38,984 nt of DNA, taken from IMG/VR virus record IMGVR_UViG_3300036859_000972, positions 1 to 38,984 of that record, one strand, 5' to 3'. A program made the position numbers and the translations under genes. Under the pieces are notes generated by a model. The model was not told the origin of the DNA, made no database searches, and saw only the letters and a list, made by a program, of their open reading frames with translations. How positions within the stretch are numbered: the stretch's first letter is position 1; every line of letters begins with the position of its first letter. Below are positions 30,705-37,645 of this stretch, one piece after another. The DNA is from a virus.

Positions 30705-31189
30705 CGCCGCATCCCCAGCTTTCCGGCCAGCGTGGCCGTCATGTCCTGGAACGCCTTCCGGTTCTCGGCCGCCTCCTCGGGCGTGACCTTCGCCGGCGGC
30801 GGGGGCGCCCCGGGGCGCCCGGCCCAGGGCTTGCCCCACTTCCGCCCGTTCTCGCACCAGGTCCGGAACGCCGACCGCCAGTTCTTCACCGGCCGCTTCC
30901 GATCCCCGATCGCGTGGATCTCGAAGGCCAGGAGCGCCTCCCGGAGGTTCAGCCCCCGGTCGGACGCCAGGACCCGCTGGAAGAGCCGCACGTCCTTGGC
31001 GAACTCGAACGGCCACTCCGGGAACTTCATCGCCACGAACTCCAACGCCCACCGGATCTCGGCGGGCAGATCCGCCGCGACGCCCAGGACATGCAGGAAC
31101 GCCCGCCGGACCGCCGGCTCGCCGTGCTCGGCGATCAGCGTGCGGATTTCCTCGGCAAGGTCCACCGGAAGAGCGCGTTGCAGAGCCAT
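30701..31189 (-). CDS. Hypothetical early protein with replication-initiator-like motif
   Basis: A 162-residue protein from the ATG at 31189. It is helical, with FEFAKDVRLFQRVLASDRG and the segment VKNWRSAFRTWCENGRKWG. The W-x-x-A-F-x-x-W pattern is common at the end of phage replication or helicase-loader-like proteins. A Pro-rich linker precedes a final helix. Replication is inferred from that motif only. It lies directly upstream of gam. Confidence 0.5.
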   Translation of the reverse strand: MALQRALPVDLAEEIRTLIAEHGEPAVRRAFLHVLGVAADLPAEIRWALEFVAMKFPEWPFEFAKDVRLFQRVLASDRGLNLREALLAFEIHAIGDRKRPVKNWRSAFRTWCENGRKWGKPWAGRPGAPPPPAKVTPEEAAENRKAFQDMTATLAGKLGMRR

Positions 31190-31263
31190 GCGTACCCCAG
31201 GACCAGGAGGGCCACGACCGCCCAGGCCGCCCAGAGGACCCCGTGCCCGAACACCCCGTTCAT
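31135..31263 (-). CDS. Very small membrane protein
   Basis: A 42-residue protein from the ATG at 31263, which overlaps the stop of the zinc-ribbon gene before it (ATGA). One membrane helix (VLWAAWAVVALLVLGYAWLC) followed by a basic tail. It overlaps the next gene by 55 bases. Function unknown. Confidence 0.55.
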   Translation of the reverse strand: MNGVFGHGVLWAAWAVVALLVLGYAWLCNALFRWTLPRKSAR

Positions 31264-31409
31264 TGCTTCGCCCCATCCTTGACCAGGAAGCCAGAATTCG
31301 GACAGCTCGTCGCCTTCCGGGGCAGCGTGTGTACGGGCAGCCGCTCGAAGATCCCGTCGAAGATCCTTCCGCACATCTTGCAGATCAGGCTGGTCTTGAC
31401 GCGCTTCAT
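31260..31409 (-). CDS. Small zinc-ribbon protein
   Basis: A 49-residue protein starting MKRVKTSLICKMCGRIFDG, with a second half carrying KATSCPNSG. Three cysteines in two groups suggest a degenerate zinc ribbon. The frame has consistent G/C third positions and ends in an ATGA overlap with the next gene, which supports it being real despite its length. Confidence 0.6.
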   Translation of the reverse strand: MKRVKTSLICKMCGRIFDGIFERLPVHTLPRKATSCPNSGFLVKDGAKQ

Positions 31410-31413
31410 GCCG

Positions 31414-31848
31414 TTACCCCGCGGCCTGCAACACCCGGCGGGCCGCCCGGAGCGCGTCCTCCGGCTTCAGGCCGGCCTCGGTGAGGATCACTGCCGACTC
31501 GGCCAGGACCCTGGGGAGCGGCTGGTCGCAGGCGTCGCACCGGATAGTGACCGACGCTCTTCTCCCGCGCTTGCCCTCGCGGCGCCCTGCCGGAGCCTTC
31601 CCCCTTTGCCCCCGCGTCTTCGCCCGGATCGAGGGGGACGCCTCCGGATGGTGCTTCAGGTGCCCGTAGCACAGCCCGAGGCTCGGCTTCGCCGTCGAGA
31701 TCGGCCGCGTGCAGCCGGCTTCCTTACAGGTGCCTTTCGCCACTGGTGTCTCCCTCCCGTCGTCGCGGCAGCGGAAGCACCGGGTGCCCTCCCGCGCCTC
31801 GACCGGCAGCAATGCGATGCCACACTCTTCGCAGGCGGTCTCGTCCAT
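31414..31848 (-). CDS. Multi-zinc-finger protein
   Basis: A 144-residue protein with at least three cysteine clusters: CEECGIALLP with GTRCFRC (a DksA/TraR-type four-Cys finger), CKEAGCTRPI with GLCYGHLKHH (a CxxxxC...CxxH knuckle like those of the four-finger protein), and CDACDQPL near residue 105. A basic Arg/Lys/Gly-rich linker lies between. DksA-like fingers can contact RNA polymerase, so transcription control is possible but unproven. Confidence 0.65.
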   Translation of the reverse strand: MDETACEECGIALLPVEAREGTRCFRCRDDGRETPVAKGTCKEAGCTRPISTAKPSLGLCYGHLKHHPEASPSIRAKTRGQRGKAPAGRREGKRGRRASVTIRCDACDQPLPRVLAESAVILTEAGLKPEDALRAARRVLQAAG

Positions 31849-31852
31849 CGCC

Positions 31853-32098
31853 TCAGCTCGAGCTGCTCGTCGGCATCAGCCGCCGGACCGCCACCGCGCA
31901 GCGGCGGCCGCGGTTGTCCTGCCCAACCGCGTACTCGACGGCTTCGCCCTCGACGAGATTGACGCGCTGCTCGCCGGGCGCCCGCTCCACCTGGCGGGCA
32001 TGGACGAAGATGTCCTCCAGCCGAGACCCGTCGCCGTCATCCGGCGTGATGAAGCCGAAGCCCTTCTGCTCGTTGAACCACTTCACCGTGCCGCGCAT
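31853..32098 (-). CDS. Cold-shock domain protein
   Basis: An 81-residue protein matching the CspA family: RGTVKWFNEQKGFGFITPDD (RNP1 KGFGFI) and DIFVHARQVE (RNP2). A C-terminal strand (EGEAVEYAVGQDNRGRRCAV) completes the barrel. These proteins bind single-stranded RNA and DNA, melt RNA structure and act as antiterminators in E. coli. It has a GGAGGGAGG site right before the ATG. A phage-borne copy could help antitermination or translation; this is inference. Confidence 0.9.
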   Translation of the reverse strand: MRGTVKWFNEQKGFGFITPDDGDGSRLEDIFVHARQVERAPGEQRVNLVEGEAVEYAVGQDNRGRRCAVAVRRLMPTSSSS

Positions 32099-32108
32099 CC
32101 TCCCTCCC

Positions 32109-32300
32109 CTAGTTCAGCCGCGCCTGCCGCATCCGCTGGACCCGCTCGATCAGCCCGAAGGCGTTCCGCGCCACCTCGCCAGCCTGCTCCGGGGGCAGGT
32201 TCTCGGCCACGATCACCGGCTTGCACCCGTCCGCGCCCGTCCAGACGCTGATCTGGTAGTTCCCGTCCGCCTGGCGCACCACCAGGATCGTGGGGAGCAT
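32109..32300 (-). CDS. Small hypothetical protein
   Basis: A 63-residue protein from the ATG at 32300 with a GGGAG site. Two strand-like segments (TILVVRQADGNYQISVWTG and KPVIVAENLP) precede a long helix (EQAGEVARNAFGLIERVQRM). Not recognised. It lies between the zinc-ribbon gene and the cold-shock gene. Confidence 0.6.
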   Translation of the reverse strand: MLPTILVVRQADGNYQISVWTGADGCKPVIVAENLPPEQAGEVARNAFGLIERVQRMRQARLN

Positions 32301-32317
32301 GGTGACTCCCGCGGCGC

Positions 32318-32515
32318 TCACGCCACCCCCGCCATCTCGACCGCCGGCTCCGTCTCCTGGCGCGTCTTCCTGGGCCGGTACCAGACGACGTGCGCGACGG
32401 CCCCGCAGCCGCGGGCCAGGCAGGCCCAGCGCTCCCGGACGGAGAGCACGCCGGGCCCGTCCCAGCCGACGCTCTGGGTCCGCCGCATCCGATACCCGCA
32501 GGCCCGGCACGTCAT
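32318..32515 (-). CDS. Small zinc-ribbon protein
   Basis: A 65-residue protein starting MTCRACGYRMRRTQSVGW, with a second pair in ACLARGCGAVAHVVWYRPR, giving a four-Cys ribbon. The ATG overlaps the stop of the Lar-like gene (ATGA). Possibly nucleic-acid binding. Function unknown. Confidence 0.65.
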   Translation of the reverse strand: MTCRACGYRMRRTQSVGWDGPGVLSVRERWACLARGCGAVAHVVWYRPRKTRQETEPAVEMAGVA

Positions 32516-32721
32516 GCCACCACCCCCAGTCGCCTGCCGGAGATCCTCGGCGCCCGCTGGTTCCATCGCGCGATCGCCTCCGCCTTCGTGTCTCCCGTCA
32601 CCATCGGCGCGACGGCGCAGGCTTCGTTGCCACACCAAACCAGCCGTTTGGTTGGCGGCCCGCCGTGCCAGGGTTCGAGCTCCGGTTGGGCTCCGCAGAA
32701 TGGACAGGGCAGCATCTTCAT
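32512..32721 (-). CDS. Lar-like restriction alleviation protein
   Basis: A 69-residue protein with the Lar family signature: LPCPFCGAQPELEP at the start, WCGNEACAVAP in the middle and TKAEAIARWNQRAP at the end. Lar proteins from Rac-type prophages reduce type I restriction of unmodified DNA, apparently by affecting the host enzyme. Its start overlaps the MuB stop (ATGA). The family match is good; activity here is inferred. Confidence 0.8.
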   Translation of the reverse strand: MKMLPCPFCGAQPELEPWHGGPPTKRLVWCGNEACAVAPMVTGDTKAEAIARWNQRAPRISGRRLGVVA

Positions 32722-33740
32722 GCCACCACCCCCGTCGCCTGGCGCAGGTCCTCGAGCGTGGGCGACCGGCCCGTCCCGTTCAGGCGCTTGGCGACCCAGG
32801 TGCAGTGCTTCGTCACGATCCGGAACGACCCGGTCCGGAGGGCTTGCTGGTGCAGGTAGTCCACGCCGGTCCGGTCGAGCTTCGGGAGGATCTGCGTGGC
32901 GATCTCCTTCACCTCTTCCCGCTCCGGCGGCAGTCGAAGATGCCTCCGGAAGCCGACGCGGTCCCGGAGCTGCGCGAAGGGGGCCCGGACCACGCCCCGG
33001 ACGGTCTCCATGCGGCCCCACACCTCCTCGTTGCCGCAGAGGACCAGCCCGATCGCGGTCTCGTCGTGCAGCGCCCGGAGGATATTGACGACGGTCGTGG
33101 TCAGGTGCTGGGCCTCGTCCACGATCAGAAGCCGCCGGGAGCCCTTGAGCGCCACCACGAGCGCGTTGAAGAACGCCCGGCCGGTCGTGGTCTTGGGCCG
33201 CAGCCGGAGGACGGCGACGAGCTCCTCCAGGAGCCCCCGGTCCCCCCGGATGGTCGGGTTGCAGGTCACCAGGATCGCCGAGGGGTGCTGGCGAACGTAG
33301 TTTCGGATGGCCTCGGTCTTGCCCAGGCCGGGGTTGCCGTAGATGACGGAGACGTCGCACGACTCGTGGGCGTGCCGGAGCCCCTGGGTGACCACCTTCG
33401 TGAACCGGTTCTCCCGATAGGCCGGGTCCGGGGGATGGAGGGCCAGGCGCGCCTCCTCGCCGAGGAACGCGGCGACCCGCCGGGCGAGCTTCTCGTTGTC
33501 CCCCTGATATTTGCCCTGGGCGAACCAGGAGATCGTGGCCGCCGACATGCCGATCCGCTTCGCCGCGGCCGTGACCGTCCGCCCGTTGCCGGCCACCTTC
33601 TCCTCGAGCCAGCAGTTGAGGCGGTAGCGGACTTCGGCGATCTCCCCCTCATCCAGGACCCCCGGGACCCGGCCGAGGTCCTGCCGGGCCTCGGCGTCGG
33701 CCGCCTCGACCGGGGTGCGAGCTGTCTGCGATGTCGCCAT
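32718..33740 (-). CDS. MuB-like transposition target ATPase
   Basis: A 340-residue AAA+ ATPase from the ATG at 33740 behind AAGGAGA. Residues about 35-100 carry a helix-turn-helix (VTAAAKRIGMSAATISWFAQ), as in Mu B. Walker A is GNPGLGKT (135-142), Walker B LLIVDEAQH (204-212). Residues 290-340 form the C-terminal helical part. MuB coats target DNA, brings it to the transposase and gives target immunity. Unlike Mu, where A and B are adjacent, three small genes lie between transposase and MuB here. Confidence 0.9.
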   Translation of the reverse strand: MATSQTARTPVEAADAEARQDLGRVPGVLDEGEIAEVRYRLNCWLEEKVAGNGRTVTAAAKRIGMSAATISWFAQGKYQGDNEKLARRVAAFLGEEARLALHPPDPAYRENRFTKVVTQGLRHAHESCDVSVIYGNPGLGKTEAIRNYVRQHPSAILVTCNPTIRGDRGLLEELVAVLRLRPKTTTGRAFFNALVVALKGSRRLLIVDEAQHLTTTVVNILRALHDETAIGLVLCGNEEVWGRMETVRGVVRAPFAQLRDRVGFRRHLRLPPEREEVKEIATQILPKLDRTGVDYLHQQALRTGSFRIVTKHCTWVAKRLNGTGRSPTLEDLRQATGVVA

Positions 33741-33898
33741 CACCGTGTCTCCTTGTGTCCTTGCGTCAGGTACCGCTTCAGCCAGCCGGGCAAGAGGCGT
33801 AGGTAGCCCCGGCAGTGGATGCACCGCTCGGCCAGCAGGTGCCGGCCGTCCGCGGTCGCCACAATCGTCAGCGTCCTCTCGCAGTTACATCCGCCCAC
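33740..33898 (-). CDS. Small zinc-ribbon protein
   Basis: A 52-residue protein from a GTG at 33898 (GGGAG upstream). It has GGCNCERTLTIVATADGR followed by ERCIHCRGYL, a four-Cys ribbon, and a basic C-terminus. It ends TGATG with the MuB start, so the two are translationally coupled. Confidence 0.65.
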   Translation of the reverse strand: MGGCNCERTLTIVATADGRHLLAERCIHCRGYLRLLPGWLKRYLTQGHKETR

Positions 33899-34052
33899 GG
33901 AGGACTCCCATCCAGAGCCGGTACAGGCCGGCGACGAGGATCCAGAAGAGCAGCGCCCAGGTCAGGCCCAGGACCAGAACGACCGGGTCGCCCGGCCCAG
34001 GCGGGCTGCACGGCTTCCACAGTGGGCAGGCGGCCCAGGTCGCTGGGCTCAT
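33885..34052 (-). CDS. Very small membrane protein
   Basis: A 55-residue protein: a Cys/Pro-rich start, then one membrane helix (VVLVLGLTWALLFWILVAGL) and a basic tail. The ATG at 34052 overlaps the previous stop (ATGA). Function unknown. Confidence 0.6.
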   Translation of the reverse strand: MSPATWAACPLWKPCSPPGPGDPVVLVLGLTWALLFWILVAGLYRLWMGVLRGRM

Positions 34053-34243
34053 CGCGTGTAGATCCTCTGGATCGCGCATCCGTTCCCGACCGTGATGATC
34101 TGGTCCCGCTCCCGCAGCACGGCACAGTCGCCCGGGCCGAGCCGCGTCACGGCGGCCGCGCAGCCCAGGAGGGCGGCCAGGATAGCCCCGACGAGCAACC
34201 CCCACGGGAACAGGAGCGAGGCGAACCACAGGACGCGCTTCAT
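34049..34243 (-). CDS. Small lipoprotein-like or membrane protein
   Basis: A 64-residue protein with a hydrophobic N-terminus (LWFASLLFPWGLLVGAILAA) leading to LLGC, a good lipobox. The mature part is about 36 residues with two more Cys. The ATG overlaps the transposase stop (ATGA). Possible roles, such as superinfection exclusion, are guesses. Confidence 0.6.
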   Translation of the reverse strand: MKRVLWFASLLFPWGLLVGAILAALLGCAAAVTRLGPGDCAVLRERDQIITVGNGCAIQRIYTR

Positions 34244-36567
34244 CGTTGCCTCCGTGCCTTCGCCGGCCGGGCCGGCAGCTCGTCAGCCACGACCATCTGG
34301 GCGCGGTCGTAGTCGGAGATCCCATCGGGCTCGGGCCCTATTGGCTCCGCGGCGAGCTCGTCCAGGACCAGGTCCCGTGGATCTGCCAGGGGTGGCGGGA
34401 GCGCCTTGGCCGTCCCAGCCGCCTCCACGGCCTTGAGGGCCTTCGCCGCCTTTCGGAACGGCGTCCGGAGCGGGCGCACGACGGCCGGTTTCGGGTCCGG
34501 CGCCGGCGCCGGCGCGGCGGCCAGCATCGCCGGGAGCGCCGCCCGCAGCACGTCATCCGGCTGGGCCGCCTGCGCCGTCAGCTCCTCCCGCCAGGCCTTG
34601 GCGAGGCGCGACCGCCCCTGCTTCAGCCGCTCGGCCTTCCGGATCGCCTCCTGGCCCGCCCCGTAGGCGAGCAGCTCGTCCCGCTCGGCCACCCCGACGA
34701 ACTCGTCCTGAGCCGTGAACAGCCAGAGCCGGCCGGCGACGTCCTGGTCGTAGCGCCCGTAGACCTCGGTGGGCGCCCCGGGCTCCTGGAGCGCCGGGCA
34801 GCTCCAGCGCCGGCGCGCGAACTCCACCGCGCCGCGGCGAACGGCCAGCAGCTTCGTCGTCTTCATGAGGAGGAGCTTCAGCTCCTCATCCGTCGCCGTC
34901 CGATGGACGTAGCCAGGGGCCAGGACCCCCGCCTGCCACACATCAAGCGGGGCTGCGTTGTCCAGGCCCCGGGCCTCCGACGGCTCCACGTTCGCGATCC
35001 GCTCGACGTACAGGCCGTAGGCGATCCCCACCTGCTCGAGCGTGGGGATGTCCGCCGGCCGCTGGAGCACGGCCGGCAGGTCCTCGGGCTTGTGCGCGGC
35101 ATCCCGGCCGCAGTAGGTCGGGAACCACTTGTCGAACTGGGTGTGGGCGGTCCCGAACCACCGTTCGATGAGGCGGGACTGCGGGTTGCCAGGGCGGCTG
35201 AAGTGGGGGACCACCTGGAGGTGGGCGAGCAGCGACTCGACCCGCACCTCGTCCAGGCGGACCCGGATCCGGCGATGGCCCCCCTCGGGCGCGGTCGAGG
35301 TGAAGTCGCGCCCGTTGTCCATATAGACGTGCCCAGGGATCCCGCCCCGCCGGATCCCGCGGGCCAGCGCCAGGAGGATCGTGTCCTGGGAGGGCGTGGC
35401 CGCCACGCACCAGCCCAGGCGCCGGCGGGAGCGGATGTCCATCCACTCCGTGAGCCACGGCCTCCCGAGCCGCCCGTCCGGCAGCCGGCAGACCAGGTCG
35501 AACAGCATATGGTCCGTCACCCACCACTCATTGACCGCCAGCGTGGTGGGATCCCGCTCGATGTAGGGCCGGTAGCGGGCCGCCCAGGCCCGCTCCCCCT
35601 CCCGATGCCGGACGCGGACCTCCTCCGGGATCGCCTGGAGGAGCCGGAGGAAGGCGCGGTAATCGGGGAGGACGGAGGTCGGCTCGCCCCGCCCGCGCAG
35701 GAGCGCCGCCGTCGCCCGGTAGCACTCCTTGGCCGAGAGCTGGTGGGTGTTCAGGTAGAGCCCGAGGAAGCCGCTCTTGGCCGGCTCCGGGATCGCCGCG
35801 TGCGCGGGGCCCCCGTCCGCCCGCCGGGCGAGCCGCGCATCGAGAAGGGCCGCCGGGTGCCCGTCCGTCTCCCGGGCGAAGGCGATCCATCTATAGAGAG
35901 TCCCCAACGACCGAGGGATCCGGTCTCGCTCTTCGGCCACCCGGGTCGCATCGCCGCCTCCTCCCGCCGCCCGCCTGTCCGTGAGGAACTGCGCGAGCAG
36001 CGCCGCCCGTTCCTTCTTCCCATTCCGGTTCGTCGCGGCGTAGGCCTCCGCCTCCCGCAGCAGGCCGAGGCGCGCCGCCGCCCGCGCCCGCTCGGCCTCC
36101 GTTGCCGCATCCCAGCGCGCGGCGAGAGAGGGGGGGACCGGTGGCACGAGCACCGCCAACGGTCTCGCAGCATCGGCGATCTCTGGAAGGCCCGCCCCCC
36201 CGGCGGGATCCTCCCCCGGCCCTATAGCATCTGCTATAGAAGGTTGAATACGGCATGGCGGAGAGGCCGACACCCCAGTGCCCCGGGGGACTACATCCCC
36301 GGCTCGAGGTTCCTCCGCCCGGGCGCCGCAGCCCAGACCCTCAGCTGGATCACCGGGCCCAGCGGCTACTACCTGCTCCTGTTCTGGACCCTCACCAGTC
36401 GGCCTCGGGTGTTCCAAAGGCGAGCCCACCAAGCCGTTCTGGAGTCCCGGAGGACTTCCACTCTCCAGATGTGCAGCCTCCGGCGTTCCGACCTGCCGGG
36501 CCCGCCACTTCTCCTGCGCCTCCACCGGCAACGCCGCCAGCGGGATCTTCACTCGCGACATATTCAT
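34240..36567 (-). CDS. MuA-like DDE transposase, catalytic part
   Basis: A 775-residue transposase from the ATG at 36567, which shares a base with the stop of the helix-turn-helix ORF (TGATG). It begins MNMSRVKIPLAALPVEAQEKW, the usual linker just after the N-terminal DNA-binding domain of MuA-like proteins. Then comes a 110-residue Gly/Pro/Glu-rich linker, helical DNA-binding domains (about 150-340) and the catalytic core: D352 (TDHML), D417 (MDNGRDF) and E468 (LIERWF). A beta-barrel and a basic C-terminal tail follow, where MuA contacts MuB. The N-terminal DNA-binding domain is missing from this frame. Confidence 0.9.
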   Translation of the reverse strand: MNMSRVKIPLAALPVEAQEKWRARQVGTPEAAHLESGSPPGLQNGLVGSPLEHPRPTGEGPEQEQVVAAGPGDPAEGLGCGARAEEPRAGDVVPRGTGVSASPPCRIQPSIADAIGPGEDPAGGAGLPEIADAARPLAVLVPPVPPSLAARWDAATEAERARAAARLGLLREAEAYAATNRNGKKERAALLAQFLTDRRAAGGGGDATRVAEERDRIPRSLGTLYRWIAFARETDGHPAALLDARLARRADGGPAHAAIPEPAKSGFLGLYLNTHQLSAKECYRATAALLRGRGEPTSVLPDYRAFLRLLQAIPEEVRVRHREGERAWAARYRPYIERDPTTLAVNEWWVTDHMLFDLVCRLPDGRLGRPWLTEWMDIRSRRRLGWCVAATPSQDTILLALARGIRRGGIPGHVYMDNGRDFTSTAPEGGHRRIRVRLDEVRVESLLAHLQVVPHFSRPGNPQSRLIERWFGTAHTQFDKWFPTYCGRDAAHKPEDLPAVLQRPADIPTLEQVGIAYGLYVERIANVEPSEARGLDNAAPLDVWQAGVLAPGYVHRTATDEELKLLLMKTTKLLAVRRGAVEFARRRWSCPALQEPGAPTEVYGRYDQDVAGRLWLFTAQDEFVGVAERDELLAYGAGQEAIRKAERLKQGRSRLAKAWREELTAQAAQPDDVLRAALPAMLAAAPAPAPDPKPAVVRPLRTPFRKAAKALKAVEAAGTAKALPPPLADPRDLVLDELAAEPIGPEPDGISDYDRAQMVVADELPARPAKARRQR
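36222..36239. promoter_or_regulatory. AT-rich palindrome inside the transposase gene
   Basis: CTATAGCA and TGCTATAG form a perfect 8-bp inverted repeat around two bases, in otherwise very GC-rich DNA. It lies in the low-complexity linker part of the transposase gene. It could be a protein-binding site such as an enhancer or operator. Function not known. Confidence 0.4.
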
Positions 36568-36770
36568 CAGTCCGGCTTTTTCGATTTGATATACTTGCCA
36601 CGAACCCGCTCTTGAGCGACCGTTCTGGCGGGCATCTTTCCAGATTGAACCCAGCGCTGTACCGTTCTTGGAGTCACGCCCATCAGTTCGGCGACCTCCG
36701 CCACCGTCAGCCACGCTTCGCTGGCGCTGTGGCATTCTTTGCCCTCGAGTGGAAATCGGTCATCCTTCAC
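36567..36770 (-). CDS. N-terminal helix-turn-helix domain of the transposase, separate frame
   Basis: A 67-residue protein starting with GTG at 36770 (GTGA overlap with the upstream stop). It has WLTVAEVAELMGVTPRTVQR then WVQSGKMPARTV, a MerR/excisionase-like winged helix of the kind at the N-terminus of many MuA-like transposases. The end (GKYIKSKK) followed by the first residues of the next ORF reads as one normal transposase if the ribosome slips -1 on GAAAAAG at 36576-36582. Alone it could act as a competitor or regulator at the phage ends. Confidence 0.75.
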   Translation of the reverse strand: MKDDRFPLEGKECHSASEAWLTVAEVAELMGVTPRTVQRWVQSGKMPARTVAQERVRGKYIKSKKPD

Positions 36771-37264
36771 TTCTGGCCACCACCGACGAGCGCCGCGATC
36801 GCCTGCATCGCCTCGTAGGCTTCGCGGTCGATCTCCGCCCGCTCCCTGGGCGTGACCTCCCCATCGGCCAACGCCTTGGAATAGACCGACAGGAATTCCC
36901 CGAATTCCCGGCAGACCTTCGCGGTGGAGATAACCAGGTCAAAATGAGACCGCCCGTCCTCCGGGACTTGGATGGCGATCCGCCCGACCCGGGCCTCTAG
37001 GGCATCGAGAATGGCCGTGTTGCCAGTGAGGAGTGTGAGCGGGACGATAAGGCTTGCCGGCAGCCGGCGTGAGGCATCGGATGGGTTGTGTGGGTCGTAG
37101 GTGTAGGACTGGAGGGTCTGCCGGGGGATCCCGATCCGCTCGGCGACCTCCTGGGCCGTGAGGCCCGAGTCCTCCAGGACGCGTCGGATCGCCTCCGCGA
37201 GCGTGGCGGTCACTGGGCCGCGTGGCGGGAGCGAGGAGGACGCTACTTGCCGGGGTTTGGTCAA
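36767..37264 (-). CDS. CII-like phage regulatory protein
   Basis: A 165-residue protein. The start may be TTG at 37264 or GTG at 37213. An N-terminal helix-turn-helix (LTAQEVAERIGIPRQTLQSY) is followed by a helical C-terminal domain with LTLLTGNTAILDALEARVG and FDLVISTAKVCREFGEFLSV. This layout matches proteins annotated as phage regulatory CII family in transposable and P2-like phages. It lies just after the Ner-like gene, so it is probably an early regulator. It lacks a strong ribosome-binding site. Confidence 0.7.
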   Translation of the reverse strand: MTKPRQVASSSLPPRGPVTATLAEAIRRVLEDSGLTAQEVAERIGIPRQTLQSYTYDPHNPSDASRRLPASLIVPLTLLTGNTAILDALEARVGRIAIQVPEDGRSHFDLVISTAKVCREFGEFLSVYSKALADGEVTPRERAEIDREAYEAMQAIAALVGGGQK

Positions 37265-37354
37265 GGGGTCATCCTGGTTGACATGGAGCCCCCGCCTGCG
37301 ATAGACCCTGGTCAGAAGAGATGGCCGGCACCGCCGCTCAGCGGTCGGGCAACC

Positions 37355-37606
37355 TCAAGCGGCGGGCCGGCCGGGCAGGCAGAGCTCGCGCGGCTCGCAG
37401 CCGAAGCGCTTCGCCAGCGCCTCGACAACGGCCACCCGTGTCTCCGGCCTGACCTTTCTGGAGTTCTTGAGCACCCGGCTCACACTGGCGCCGGTGACGC
37501 CCGCCAAATTGGCGATCTCCGCCTGCGTCATCCGGTGCGCGGCGAGCAGGAGCTTGACGTAGTTGAGGTTCAATCGGAGCCTGGAAGTGGAAAGACCATT
37601 GCCCAT
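37355..37606 (-). CDS. Ner/Cro-like helix-turn-helix regulator
   Basis: An 83-residue protein from the ATG at 37606. The upstream TTG in the same frame is the promoter -35 and so is not the start. The helix-turn-helix is MTQAEIANLAGVTGASVSRV, followed by a LacI/XRE-like stretch (ETRVAVVEALAKRFGCEP). As the first leftward gene facing the repressor it has the place of Ner, which turns down early and repressor transcription. Its ATG lies only a few bases after the predicted transcription start, so the mRNA may have almost no leader. Confidence 0.65.
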   Translation of the reverse strand: MGNGLSTSRLRLNLNYVKLLLAAHRMTQAEIANLAGVTGASVSRVLKNSRKVRPETRVAVVEALAKRFGCEPRELCLPGRPAA

Positions 37607-37616
37607 TGTGCTGCGG

Positions 37617-37645
37617 AAAGTACCGAATCGGTCCTTATCTGTCAA
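37617..37645 (-). promoter_or_regulatory. Early lytic promoter
   Basis: TTGACA at 37645-37640 is a perfect -35. After 17 bp comes TACTTT at 37622-37617, a weak -10. The palindromic operator lies in the spacer, so repressor binding would block RNA polymerase. It would drive the leftward early operon starting with the Ner-like gene. Confidence 0.65.

Noticed and set aside
34246-36615. 789-codon plus-strand ORF
   Set aside because: Antisense shadow of the transposase gene, which has clear DDE motifs on the minus strand.
37278-37306. Plus-strand TTGACA as a promoter between the Ner-like and CII-like genes
   Set aside because: No acceptable -10 element is found at 16-18 bp, and transcription would be antisense to the Ner-like gene.
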